A DNA stretch of 61,788 nucleotides from an uncultured Prevotellaceae bacterium (GTDB taxonomy: Bacteria; Bacteroidota; Bacteroidia; Bacteroidales; Bacteroidaceae), in assembly GCA_947169115.1 (NCBI GenBank), contig CAMVOK010000020.1, positions 1 through 61,788 on the forward strand, written 5' to 3'. Positions 35,927 to 44,966 of the stretch are shown here, in pieces. Each line of letters opens with the position of its first letter. The first letter of the stretch is position 1. A program made the position numbers and the translations under genes. The notes under the pieces were generated by a model. It did not search any database. It worked only from the letters and a program-made list of their open reading frames with translations, and was not told where the DNA came from.

Positions 35927-36782
35927 TTATCTTATCACCCTCTTCTTTCCATTCACAATGTAGATTCCCTTTGTGGGCTTAGGCACCCTTCGGCCCTGCA
36001 GGTCATACACCGCGTCAGCCCCATTGTGAATTGTGAATTGTTCATTGTGAATTGTCTCAACATTGTCGGACATGTCTCCGTCGTCAAACATCATGCGGAA
36101 GCCCTTTACTTCTGAACTGAGTTCATCGCTGGGCAGTGGCAGATAAGCCTTGCCGGTCTTTAGCGTGCTCCGACTGGCCACACGGTAGAAGCCAATACCC
36201 TTCACGGCATCCTTGGCAAGGATAAAATTGGTGAATTCTCCGTCTATGGGTTCCAGTTCCGTATCTTCTGTCACACCAATGAGTAGGTTTGCCACTGTCG
36301 TGGCTCCAGTGCCCTCGGGAATCTCATAGGTCACTCCTGACGTACCGCGCAGGATAAGTCCTGTTCCTGCTTTCACCTTATTAACACGTGTCAATGTCAG
36401 CTGTCCCGTTTCTGCGTCAAAGGCCGAGGCGACATAGGCTCTGAGACCTTCCATATTGGTAAAGTCGAGGGAGTGTGACGAACAATAAGTTCCGTATTCG
36501 GCAGAGAGTGTCACTGTGGTCGCTTCTACGGGGTCTTCTGTTTCCACAATAGTAAATTTGTTCCAAGGAGAAACTGCCTCGTATGCAGCCTTACAGCCAA
36601 CGGGCACCTCTATTGTGCAATTTCCAGGGACACCTTCCATAGCATAATAAGCACAGCCTGGTGGCGTGGTGGCACGACAGTTTATACGTGTGAGTTTTGT
36701 GCTGCCATTGAACGCAAAATTGCTAATGCTTGTCACGCTGTTACCGATGGTGATCGATGTGAGTTCCGTGCAGTTGTAGTGT
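35927..36782 (-). pseudogene. BspA-type leucine-rich-repeat surface protein, 5'-truncated
   Basis: Only the C-terminal part of a secreted LRR_5 protein remains. The frame enters with CTELTSITIGNSVTSI, a BspA repeat (before the first usable start codon at 36736), and continues through SNFAFNGSTKLTRINCRATTPPG and VPVGCKAAYEAVSPW. It ends with the sorting-type tail AVYDLQGRRVPKPTKGIYIV. The leader and most repeats are missing. Homology stops at about 36782, where AT-rich island DNA begins and an in-frame stop follows. TTGTGAA heptamers at 36028-36062 are read in frame as TIHNEQFTIHN just before the tail. Confidence 0.7.
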
Positions 36783-36899
36783 TTACAACTTTTTGTTTAC
36801 CAAATTGTTGTGATTTAAACGATAGAAAAGTGATGACGCAAATTCTATCAAGGGCAAAAAAGATAAAGATTTAACGTTTTTAACTTATGAAAACGAAAT

Positions 36900-37826
36900 T
36901 CAAAATAGTCTATGAGATTTAAGTAAACCAACCTTTCGAATCTTAATTACGTCATCTTCTGATAAGTCCCCAATAAGCAATGATGAGTTTTTATGATGTT
37001 TTGAACTTTGACTTCTTACCTTTTCATTATTGAAATTTGCATAACAATAAGCACAGGCATGACAACAAGTGTTGTATGCCCCAATGTCAATGCTTTCTAC
37101 ACATCCACATTCTTCACGCTGGTTTTTATCCTTCTTTACATCAATATGATAACCACATATGTCTTCAATAAGATTTGGATCTATACAACAACCATGTTCC
37201 ACCCCTTCTTCAGATAGATTGATACTTTCGGCACAACTTAAGACTTGAATACCATATTTGCGAGCAATGTTAACAAACTTTTCTGCGAGATACCGCATTT
37301 CTGATTGTGATGGTTCTTGTAAATTAATAATTTTTGTATTCGTTATGGTTTTCTTATATAAATCCACAAAACTGATAACACATTTTGTGGTCAAGCTTTC
37401 CAACCTTTTAGCCAACTCCTCATAATATTTGACATGGTAGGCAACGTTAATCTTATCAGTAATCAAGATTGGATCATAGCGCCATATAATCCTATTGCTA
37501 CCTATTTGCTGTGACAATTTACTAAATGTCTCTAAAATTGTTGTTTTAAAAGGGACATTTTTTTCAATCTGTTTATCATAGGGATTTATTGTAAATTGAA
37601 AATAGTAATTGTACTCTTTCAGTTCATCTAATCGCATGAGCATATTATAAGGATTCTTTGTCCAAAACACAATACAATCCACCACATCAGGAGTAATCTT
37701 GATTCGACTTACTTGATGTGCATTCATCGGATTTCGTACATCTACATATCCCTCATGTATTCGATTAAAAAACCAATCACTATAAAAAGCAGGAATGTCT
37801 GTTCGTCTAGAAACTGATAGTATCAT
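36900..37826 (-). CDS. DUF1848 family protein (radical-SAM-like, CxxCxxC)
   Basis: A 308-residue protein that begins MILSVSRRTDIPAFYSDWF, the hallmark start of DUF1848. Other family blocks are VDCIVFWTKNPYNMLMRLDEL, FQFTINPYDKQIEKNVP and RIIWRYDPILITD. The C-terminal part has CGCVESIDIGAYNTC and then C255xxC258xxC261 (CCHACAYCYA), a likely iron-sulfur cluster site. The fold is believed related to radical SAM TIM barrels, but the reaction is unknown. The gene overlaps the upstream methyltransferase-like gene by 4 bp (ATGA) and lies in low-GC island DNA, so the two form a translationally coupled unit. Confidence 0.8.
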   Translation of the reverse strand: MILSVSRRTDIPAFYSDWFFNRIHEGYVDVRNPMNAHQVSRIKITPDVVDCIVFWTKNPYNMLMRLDELKEYNYYFQFTINPYDKQIEKNVPFKTTILETFSKLSQQIGSNRIIWRYDPILITDKINVAYHVKYYEELAKRLESLTTKCVISFVDLYKKTITNTKIINLQEPSQSEMRYLAEKFVNIARKYGIQVLSCAESINLSEEGVEHGCCIDPNLIEDICGYHIDVKKDKNQREECGCVESIDIGAYNTCCHACAYCYANFNNEKVRSQSSKHHKNSSLLIGDLSEDDVIKIRKVGLLKSHRLF

Positions 37827-38710
37827 GGTTGTTGCTTTTTAATTGTTTTAATAATAAGTTGAATGCTTCCACATGTAGAAAATGGATTGAAAGATTGCGC
37901 TTCTTGGATAATTGGGGTAAAACCAATATTATCCCTAAGTTTTATACCGTACTCAAACTGGAATTGATTGGGAACTGCAAAATGTCTACGTTGGAAAAGG
38001 AATGTATAATTCTGATTTGATGATTTTAGCAATTTTGCTATTTTTTCCATACACGCATATCCCGTACCAGCGTTATAAAGCAGCATCACATCGTTGATAA
38101 TGACAGCAGTAAAACGACCTTCCTGGATTAAACTGACTAATTCTTTTATGAATACATCACAATCTTGAGGTCTGTATTTTACAAAATCTGAAAAGAAATA
38201 ATTCAGAACAAGTATGTCACATCGTATATTATTGTCATTTACATACTCAATAAAATCGCTATTGTAGTATTGGATAACATGAGGCAGGTGGCTGAAATTA
38301 TTAACATTGAATTGTTGTATTGGCATCCAAACAGTATTCATGTCAAAGCCATAATAATAAAGATTCGAATTACGAAATACTGCTACAGCACCATATAATT
38401 CCGTACTAGGACCGCAGCCTACTGAAGCAATATTGATTGGAAGTGTCAAATCAAACAAGTTCTTAACTCCCAAGAAAGCCCATGCCATCTCTGACACATA
38501 TCTATAGCCATGCTTGAGGATGTAATTGTATGTTATCTTTTCGCAAGCATAATGATCATCCCTCGTGTGGATAGAATGGATATGGGTTAGGCAGTTATAG
38601 CAATTGTTTGTGCTACACCTTCTGCATTGCGACATTACGCAGTTGGAGCAGAAAGGAATAGTATTAAATTGCTGTGCACAATGTTTAATGAGACTATTAA
38701 ATTCTTCCAT
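37823..38710 (-). CDS. Cys-rich zinc-finger protein with methyltransferase-like Rossmann domain
   Basis: A 295-residue protein I cannot assign to a named family. The N-terminus has a regular Cys array, C21xxC24x4C29xxC32x4C37xxC40, followed by His43, His45, His48, His53 and Cys56, suggesting two or more zinc sites. Residues 90-250 look like a class I SAM-binding domain: IASVGCGPSTEL (motif I, 94-105), LYYYGFDMNTVW, IRCDILVLNYFFSDFV and FTAVIINDVMLLY. Overlap with the DUF1848 gene implies linked function, perhaps modification of one target in two steps. AT-rich codon use differs from the core genome. Confidence 0.6.
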   Translation of the reverse strand: MEEFNSLIKHCAQQFNTIPFCSNCVMSQCRRCSTNNCYNCLTHIHSIHTRDDHYACEKITYNYILKHGYRYVSEMAWAFLGVKNLFDLTLPINIASVGCGPSTELYGAVAVFRNSNLYYYGFDMNTVWMPIQQFNVNNFSHLPHVIQYYNSDFIEYVNDNNIRCDILVLNYFFSDFVKYRPQDCDVFIKELVSLIQEGRFTAVIINDVMLLYNAGTGYACMEKIAKLLKSSNQNYTFLFQRRHFAVPNQFQFEYGIKLRDNIGFTPIIQEAQSFNPFSTCGSIQLIIKTIKKQQP

Positions 38711-38763
38711 ATTTCAGCCCTCATTTTTTTGCCAAATATCAAAACCACCTCCCTCAAAAAAGT

Positions 38764-40137
38764 TCAACAAAGGATTACCCACACTCCATCATTATCCTTG
38801 CCTTCACGCTTCAGGACACCAATCTTTTGCAAAGCAGAAAGGTCACGTTCGATGGTGCGTTGGCTCACCGACAAAGTCTCCGACATTTGTTTGCCGGTGA
38901 TTGTCGGAGACTCTTTGATGAGATTGAGTATTTTCTGCTGACGCTCAGTGAGTTTCGTCTCCGACATGTCTCCGTCATGGTCTCCGACATTCGGGGTGTC
39001 GGAAGAGGCAAAGATAATCGTTTGGAATTGGGTCGGAGTAGATTTGAACACAGGCTTCAGTTCGTCCTTATAACCTTCCAAGGCTTTGGTCTCATTACAG
39101 ATGCGTGTGAGTCCGCTACCTCGTTTCTCCATATAGTCAAGTTGAGCCATCACGTTTGCAAGTATGGGATTGCGCCTTTCAGAAGACACATCTTTGATGT
39201 CCAAATCCTGTATCAGCATACCATTGTACATTCCACCAGGAGATGTGAGAATAAGCCGATCATCGTAAATGTCAAGATGAACTTCACTACCCATTACGGT
39301 GTAGTCACGATGGATGAAATGGTTTACCATTGCCTCCAGAACGGCACGTTCCGCATATTCAGGTTTGTTCTTTCTTCCATCAGGCAGTTTTTCCCAACCT
39401 CTCTTGGTGTTAGACTTCACAAAGTTCATGGCTTCACGGAGTAGCATGAGGACATTGCCTGTAAACTCTGCATCGTTGATGGCATCGCCCTTTTCTTTTC
39501 CATCCCAACGTGTGCAATAAAGACGAGACTGCCACAATGGGCAATCATCGGCGAACAATGCACCAGCATTCGTTAGGTTCCCTGTGCCAGTTACCAGTCC
39601 AAACGACAAGAGATATTTCTTGTCCCATTCTTGTTTGGTGCGGTCTTTGAACGTATTCGCCAATATTGTAAAGGAATAGTCCACTGCTTTATAATCTGTG
39701 TGAAGGGAATCAAAAGTTTTGTTTGAGCCTTTCAGTACCAAGCGTACCATTTGCTCTGCCGTAGCAGGAAGACTCTCATCACCGACACGAACAAATGCTA
39801 TACGCTGACCATCCCCAACATAGTAATATGGGGTATAATGCCCTGCGTTGACTTTGAGTTGCAAGATATGTAAACCATTTATATCATGGGGAAGCATTTC
39901 TACCTCTGGCAGGGGATCCATGTAGTCACGAATCCTGCTACTGATGGTCTCGCATACATGCTGTATGTCATCAAGACCCAAAACGATGCCGTCATTATCA
40001 ATGCCAAAGAAAAGGGAGCCCCCCAAGCCGTTGGCGAAGGCACTCACGCTTTTCAACCAACTCTTAGGTTTCTTCTCTTCAAGCATGACCTTGAAGTCGT
40101 ACGCAGTACATTCTGCTATCAAACTATTTAATTCCAT
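38764..40137 (-). CDS. AlbA_2/Schlafen-type ATP-binding regulator with winged helix
   Basis: A 457-residue protein. The N-terminal AlbA_2 domain (about 1-130) has KSVSAFANGLGGSLFFGIDN and QRIAFVRVGDESLPATAEQM. A GHKL-like ATP-binding segment occurs at about 265-350 (RAVLEAMVNHFIHRDYTVMG, DDRLILTSPGGMYNGM, ERRNPILANVMAQLDYMEKR, GSGLTRI). A C-terminal winged HTH is at about 400-457 (LTERQQKILNLIKESPTITG, LSVSQRTIERDLSALQKIG). These are usually called putative transcriptional regulators or RecG-related proteins. It is divergent from the Sel1/LRR pair within the island. Confidence 0.85.
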   Translation of the reverse strand: MELNSLIAECTAYDFKVMLEEKKPKSWLKSVSAFANGLGGSLFFGIDNDGIVLGLDDIQHVCETISSRIRDYMDPLPEVEMLPHDINGLHILQLKVNAGHYTPYYYVGDGQRIAFVRVGDESLPATAEQMVRLVLKGSNKTFDSLHTDYKAVDYSFTILANTFKDRTKQEWDKKYLLSFGLVTGTGNLTNAGALFADDCPLWQSRLYCTRWDGKEKGDAINDAEFTGNVLMLLREAMNFVKSNTKRGWEKLPDGRKNKPEYAERAVLEAMVNHFIHRDYTVMGSEVHLDIYDDRLILTSPGGMYNGMLIQDLDIKDVSSERRNPILANVMAQLDYMEKRGSGLTRICNETKALEGYKDELKPVFKSTPTQFQTIIFASSDTPNVGDHDGDMSETKLTERQQKILNLIKESPTITGKQMSETLSVSQRTIERDLSALQKIGVLKREGKDNDGVWVILC

Positions 40138-40281
40138 TCTAAATGACTATCCAATAATATTGGTTCCTACACATTACCTTGTAAAGGTACACATTTTTAT
40201 TGAGAAGAAGGCACAAAATCATTGTTCCGCGCGTAATTTAAGTAAATTTCATCTAAAATCATACCTGTATAAAACTAAAAG

Positions 40282-40313
40282 TTGCGATAATTGAGGAATT
40301 ATGAGTACCTTTG
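40282..40313 (+). promoter_or_regulatory. Promoter of the Sel1/LRR pair
   Basis: TTG at 40282-40284, 21 nt, TACCTTTG at 40306-40313. The position rules out the upstream start codon at 40301 and supports the ATG at 40331, with a leader of only about 10 nt. Confidence 0.7.
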
Positions 40314-40330
40314 CCAATAAAAGGTATGAT

Positions 40331-41422
40331 ATGAACAAGTTTCCTACATCATATGAGATATTTGGATTGGACTGCTTAGGAGAAGAAGCAAGTGAATCTT
40401 TGAAAATGGAATACATATTCCATTGTGTAGACGATTGTATTTCAGAAACACTTAATCCATACAAAGAAATCTTCAACAGCAAATCATTTCGATTCGAAGA
40501 AGGAGAAATGGAGTGGTTGTCTGGACCTACTGGATTTGTCTTTGGTGAAGATGAATCTATTGCTCCTGTGAATAGTTTTATACGATGTGATTCATTCATG
40601 AAACTTAAAGGATCAAAGTACGAACATCTATTATATCCAGACCACATTATCAAGCCATCTTCAGATGACGAAAGAGATTATTTGGAACCAATTGGAGTTG
40701 AATTAGATTATGCTGAAAATCACATAGATGCCAATTGTGATTATTATTCCGACATTGATGAAGAGTCATATCAAAGAGTTGTCTGTACCTATAGAGAAGC
40801 TGCTGAAGATGGCAATTTAAATGCCCTATGGTGTCTTGGCTGTGCCTTAAATCTTCGGAATAGTATCTTCAAAGAAAAATATGACGTATTCGGCTTAACT
40901 TATTATTATCTGTCTTTAGCTATACAAAAGGGACATCTTGCTTGTATTCCTTCATTATGTGAATTACTTATGCAAGATGGAATGCATAAAGAAGCATTCA
41001 TGTTCACATATATTGGTGCTCAGAAAAAAGAAATCTATTGTATGTGGAATCTCGCAATGTATTATTTATGTGGAGTCATAGTTCCAAAGTCGGGAAATAG
41101 GGCAGTGGAATTATTTGAATCTATTTTGGAAATTATAAATGCAAAAGATAGTGACAAAGCGGAATTCTACAACTCCCACTATGATGGTATAAACGAAGAC
41201 GAGATTTTAGTGCTAAAAGAATATACAGAACACAATCTCAAAATCATTAAGTCTCATAGTGACTCGTGGAAAAAATATTTTGGTATCGAGGTTTGTAGAA
41301 AATATCAAAAAACACTTGATATGCTAATGAAGGAGCATTGTTTAGATCCATCGTTTACTGGCGAGATGTATGTAGAAAAGATTAAGGAATTAATGACTCA
41401 AGAACTATCTAAAAAGAATTAG
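40331..41422 (+). CDS. Sel1-like repeat protein, cytosolic
   Basis: A 363-residue protein starting MNKFPTSYEIFGLDCLGEEA, with no signal peptide. The first 130 residues are acidic and not recognised. Residues about 140-260 contain Sel1/TPR-like helical repeats: YREAAEDGNLNALWCLGCAL, YYLSLAIQKGHLACIPSLCE, and AQKKEIYCMWNLAMYYLCGV followed by SGNRAVELFESIL. Such repeats mediate protein contacts. The promoter at 40282-40313 decides the start. It is followed 52 bp later by the cytosolic LRR gene, and both are AT-rich, so they probably act together. The function is unknown. Confidence 0.7.
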   Translation: MNKFPTSYEIFGLDCLGEEASESLKMEYIFHCVDDCISETLNPYKEIFNSKSFRFEEGEMEWLSGPTGFVFGEDESIAPVNSFIRCDSFMKLKGSKYEHLLYPDHIIKPSSDDERDYLEPIGVELDYAENHIDANCDYYSDIDEESYQRVVCTYREAAEDGNLNALWCLGCALNLRNSIFKEKYDVFGLTYYYLSLAIQKGHLACIPSLCELLMQDGMHKEAFMFTYIGAQKKEIYCMWNLAMYYLCGVIVPKSGNRAVELFESILEIINAKDSDKAEFYNSHYDGINEDEILVLKEYTEHNLKIIKSHSDSWKKYFGIEVCRKYQKTLDMLMKEHCLDPSFTGEMYVEKIKELMTQELSKKN

Positions 41423-41474
41423 TTACGTCCGAGAAACATAGTTAATTATTAATTTAATAAGTTATTGATAAAAG

Positions 41475-43274
41475 ATGAAAACTTACACATTAGATCTTTC
41501 CGATTCCGCATCTGCTAGATTGGTTTATCATACTACTTATTTGGATGAAATATCGATTATGTGTGAAATTCCAGCAGACACTAACTGCGTAAAAGTTATT
41601 GGTACAATTAACTTCAAAAGTGTGGTGTTTGATAAGAAATTCTATAACGCTTTTAAGGGGGAAATAGACATCCTTGATTTGAGTGAACTCAAATCATCAA
41701 GTTCTTATACTTACTTAAATTTGGGTCTTAACCAATGTTCTGAATTTGGTTATGGGGGAAAGATACGTATAAATAAATATGAATGCCTTTCCCATGTCAA
41801 GGAAATTATTCTTCCTGACAGATTAGAAAATATACCAATGATACGTGGTCTTCAAGAGTTGAAAAAAATTGTCGGGCTTGGACTCAATACGTTTAACAAT
41901 GAAACTCGAACAGACTATAGAGGAGGCTCAAACTTAAGCGATTGTCCAAAACTTGAAGAAATAGTTTTCGGCTCTAACATTAAAAATATTACATTAAGAA
42001 ACAGTACCATAAAGAGAATAAATATCCTTGAAACGAATGGCGAATTACAGTTGGAGCCTTATGGTATGGCTTATAATAAGGAATTAGAAGAAGTTCATAT
42101 CCCTCAAGGACTTAAAAAACTGCCCACAAGATTGTTCGAAGGATGTACAAAATTAAGAACAATCACAGGAGGTAATGATATTGAAGAAATTGGATTTGGT
42201 GCCTTTGGAGGATGCACTAATTTACATAGCGTTCCATTTAAAATTGAGTTATTAAAGGAAAACCAATTTATTTCTTATGATGAATGGATGCAGTATGAAC
42301 CCATAGACCATCAAACAAAATGGTGGAATCATGGAGATTGTGCTCATTGTCCTAAAGGTAAATGGGTAGAAGAGCGACACAGATGGGAAGCTGACTGTAA
42401 TTATTCTATAAAAGAATACTGTCGTGATAATGAGCAGCAGATGTGGAAACCATATAAAAAAGGTGTCGTCTTAAGGAACGGTGATATTTGGTGTTTTAAC
42501 GATTTTACCTATTATAAGAGAGAATTGACGGACATTGAATTAGAATTGTGGTTCACACCTACAAATGTTCATGAATATGTAGAGTTCATATCGCCCAGTG
42601 TAATATTTATTTCAGAAGGAGATCATGTGAATATTAATTATAATCCACAGGACAAAAAGGCATTAGAACTGAAATTTCCTCGTAATAAATTGGCAGAAAC
42701 TATTGATTTATTTTTTGAAGATATATCATATGAACAAATTTTAGATGAAATCACACGAAAAGTAGATGAACTTGATATAGATGCTATAATTGATTCATAT
42801 GAGACAAAATATAGCCATACATATTTTAAGATGAATTCTGATACTGAGGGTGAAAGATACAGCATTCACAGTGATGCCATTTATAATGACGAATATCTGG
42901 CAAAACTTTTACCTCCGATTCATATTGATCATGATGACAGAACGGCTCTTACAGTACCATATCCAGACCACACAAATCCATATAAGAAGAAATTTGACTT
43001 TAATAATATCATGGGAACTTATGTTAAGCAGGGAGCAGATAATTTGTTACCTCCTTCTAACCAAAATGGTTACAAATTTGTAGATTCAGATTATTATTAT
43101 AAAAAACAAGATGCTGAGATACGCAAAGTGGCAAGAGAAAAATATAGAAGAAAAGACCATGTGGATTTTTTGGTTAATTGTCGAATCTCGGAAATCATAA
43201 ATAAAAAGCTGGAGATAGAATCAAGACTTCATATAAAGCAAGCCGAGAACGAATCTTATAATCATAGTAGATGA
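41475..43274 (+). CDS. Cytosolic BspA-like leucine-rich-repeat protein with unknown C-terminal region
   Basis: A 599-residue protein without signal peptide or sorting tail. Residues about 100-260 contain LRR_5-type repeats: LSHVKEIILPDRLENIPMIR, CPKLEEIVFGSNIKNITLR, NKELEEVHIPQGLKKLPTRL and FEGCTKLRTITGGNDIEEIG. Then comes a Cys/Trp-rich stretch (CAHCPKGKW, about 292-300) and a 300-residue C-terminal part rich in charged and aromatic residues (YKFVDSDYYYKKQDAEIRKV) with no family I recognise. BspA LRR proteins are normally surface-exposed, so a cytosolic one paired with a Sel1 protein in an island is unusual. Confidence 0.65.
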   Translation: MKTYTLDLSDSASARLVYHTTYLDEISIMCEIPADTNCVKVIGTINFKSVVFDKKFYNAFKGEIDILDLSELKSSSSYTYLNLGLNQCSEFGYGGKIRINKYECLSHVKEIILPDRLENIPMIRGLQELKKIVGLGLNTFNNETRTDYRGGSNLSDCPKLEEIVFGSNIKNITLRNSTIKRINILETNGELQLEPYGMAYNKELEEVHIPQGLKKLPTRLFEGCTKLRTITGGNDIEEIGFGAFGGCTNLHSVPFKIELLKENQFISYDEWMQYEPIDHQTKWWNHGDCAHCPKGKWVEERHRWEADCNYSIKEYCRDNEQQMWKPYKKGVVLRNGDIWCFNDFTYYKRELTDIELELWFTPTNVHEYVEFISPSVIFISEGDHVNINYNPQDKKALELKFPRNKLAETIDLFFEDISYEQILDEITRKVDELDIDAIIDSYETKYSHTYFKMNSDTEGERYSIHSDAIYNDEYLAKLLPPIHIDHDDRTALTVPYPDHTNPYKKKFDFNNIMGTYVKQGADNLLPPSNQNGYKFVDSDYYYKKQDAEIRKVAREKYRRKDHVDFLVNCRISEIINKKLEIESRLHIKQAENESYNHSR

Positions 43275-43612
43275 CTGACATAGTACATAGGTATCATTAT
43301 ATAGCAATCTCACATAAGGTTTATTCATGTCAATCCTGAATATTTGCCAACCATTTCCTATAGTAAAAAGGGGGCTTGTGTTGGATTAATAATTTAATCA
43401 CGGTTGACAGCAGAAGAGCCCCAAACTAACATTCAGAGGTAATGCAGATTGTAAGTAGGTTAATTGTTCCCAAAATGAAGCCCAAAAGCAATGATGGGAA
43501 CATTAGATGACTAGAGCCATTTGCCAACCAGCATGACTACCACGACATCAGATATGAAGAATCCCAGGACGAAGAAGAACCAGAAGAACCACTGGGCATA
43601 GTGGCCCTAAAA
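43275..43612. other. Intergenic stretch without a supported gene
   Basis: No convincing coding sequence. A GTTCCCA/TGGGAAC inverted repeat (about 43467-43503, 23-nt loop) is the only structure noted. The right part, on the minus strand, runs on from the repeated units at 43613-44087 as a Ser-rich open frame (GSSGSSSSWDSS). Confidence 0.5.
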
Positions 43613-44087
43613 GCTTGCTGTTTTATCTGGCTAGTTTCCCCGACATCGATAGTAGGTAGGGGTATTAGGCTACCCCTCCCTATTATTGAGTGGACAGAGG
43701 CAAGCCTCTTCTGCATATCTGTCCAGACATGATGTTGCCAGATATTTATCATTTTGAATATCGTGTTTCGAAGAACTATCAAAGTCATATAAACTATAAT
43801 TGCTTGCTATTTTATCTGGTCAGCCACCCAAGCATCTATAGGTGGGTGGGGAATTAGCTTCCCACTACTTGAAAAATGTGGCATCGGCAAGCCGATTTTA
43901 CACGCTTGATATTATCCTCTGGTATCGGCTCCGATATTCATGGCCTGCCATGTGTGAGAATAGTTTAATGCCAGATACTGTGACCTCTGCTTGCAGATTT
44001 ATGTGGTCAGTCCACCGCCCGATGAAAATCGGAACGGGTAATGAGCTTCCCGATGCTTGTTTTATGTGGCAAGCATCGGGCAAGCCC
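43613..44087. repeat. Three structured, diverged repeats with a period of about 188 bp
   Basis: Units at 43613-43709, 43802-43896 and 43989-44087 each begin GCTTGC, followed within a few bases by TTTATnTGG, and end in a GGC-AA-GCC hairpin. The end hairpin keeps pairing while changing sequence: AGAGGC/GCCTCT, ATCGGC/GCCGAT, GGGC/GCCC. A second conserved stem also covaries (GGGG/CCCC, TGGG/CCCA, CGGG/CCCG around a TTAGGCTA-like loop). Unit 3 overlaps the 3' end of the HTH gene. Read on the minus strand, the units also share a protein-like pattern (LIPxPxIDxxxxxQIKQQA), but unit 2 has a stop. Confidence 0.65.
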
Positions 44088-44830
44088 TCTACTTCAAGCA
44101 ACATTGCCTTCATCCACTCCTTGTCCCGCAGATAGACATACAGATAGGAACGTGAACTTAGGTCACCTTGCAATCGCTGGGTATGTGCGAATGCAGCCGT
44201 TCGCTCACTTTCGCTCAGTTGCTGCCATACGCCAAAGGCTTGCGATTCGTTGTTGCCAACCTTCTTGTAGATGACCTTCAATCGGTCAAAGGAAGAGGTG
44301 ACATCGCTAGCATTGATACCGTCAATACTGGTTGCATTGTCGGATTCTGTTGAATGGATGCCATCGTTAGATTGCTCAGAATCATCTGTAATGTCAACGA
44401 CATTAACGCAATCAGCGTCGGATGATGCTATAGCTGGGTCTGCAATCGCTTTGGGGGAGGGTGAAGTAGTTGCGCTCGCTACATTCACTTTTTTTGAAGG
44501 TTCAACAATAGGGTCAGTTTGCCAGCTGCACTTGTTCGGCTTGCGCTTGTGCGATGCAAGGATTGCAGCGTTCTGCTCCTCATCTGTCAATGGAATGGGA
44601 TTCTTGCGATTTGCTTCAAGCCACTTGTCAATCTCATCAAGGTAGATGACCCATCGTTTGCCAGGCTTGCTACCGGGGATTTCCCTGTTTGCGAGTTTCT
44701 GGTAGATGGTCGCAAGGGGAATGTTGGTGTACTCGGCAACCTGCTCTGGCGTGACAGGGCGGTGTCTGTTCTCTCTCTGCTGAGTTGGTCTGTTCTGAAG
44801 GTTGGATTCCATCCTTCGTTTTCTCGCCAT
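43898..44830 (-). CDS. Excisionase-like HTH protein of a mobile element
   Basis: A 310-residue protein. Residues 25-75 form a MerR/excisionase-type HTH: VTPEQVAEYTNIPLATIYQK and GSKPGKRWVIYLDEIDKWLE. A Ser/Asp/Thr-rich linker follows (about 105-180). Then comes a helical segment (FDRLKVIYKKVGNNESQAFG, SESERTAAFAHTQRLQGDL, RSYLYVYLRDKEWMKAMLLE). Such proteins occur in Bacteroidales mobilizable elements. The last 60 residues coincide with structured repeat unit 3 and may not be an original part of the protein. A 36-residue reading frame lies just upstream. No integrase or relaxase is present nearby, so the element is probably decayed. Confidence 0.65.
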   Translation of the reverse strand: MARKRRMESNLQNRPTQQRENRHRPVTPEQVAEYTNIPLATIYQKLANREIPGSKPGKRWVIYLDEIDKWLEANRKNPIPLTDEEQNAAILASHKRKPNKCSWQTDPIVEPSKKVNVASATTSPSPKAIADPAIASSDADCVNVVDITDDSEQSNDGIHSTESDNATSIDGINASDVTSSFDRLKVIYKKVGNNESQAFGVWQQLSESERTAAFAHTQRLQGDLSSRSYLYVYLRDKEWMKAMLLEVEGLPDACHIKQASGSSLPVPIFIGRWTDHINLQAEVTVSGIKLFSHMAGHEYRSRYQRIISSV

Positions 44831-44855
44831 GGCATAGCAAACAAGTTTTCTCTGC

Positions 44856-44966
44856 TCATGGCTTAACGAAAACGTTCAGCAGTAACGCCTTCATGCCTGA
44901 CACTTCATCCCGAAGTTCGGCGATGACCTGCGGAAGGTCATTGAACGTTAATTCATTATTTGTCAT
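44856..44966 (-). CDS. Short reading frame preceding the excisionase-like gene
   Basis: Thirty-six residues: MTNNELTFNDLPQVIAELRD, then EVSGMKALLLNVFVKP and a stop. The first half closely resembles the usual N-terminus of longer Bacteroidales excisionase-type HTH proteins, in which this coiled segment precedes the HTH. The gene ends 26 bp before the next start codon in another frame. It may therefore be either a small separate gene or the 5' end of a frameshifted HTH gene. Confidence 0.45.
   Translation of the reverse strand: MTNNELTFNDLPQVIAELRDEVSGMKALLLNVFVKP

Noticed and set aside
43613..44087. Integron attC sites or a diversity-generating retroelement repeat
   Set aside because: No GTTRRRY-type core sites, integrase or reverse transcriptase were found, and differences between the units are not adenine-biased.
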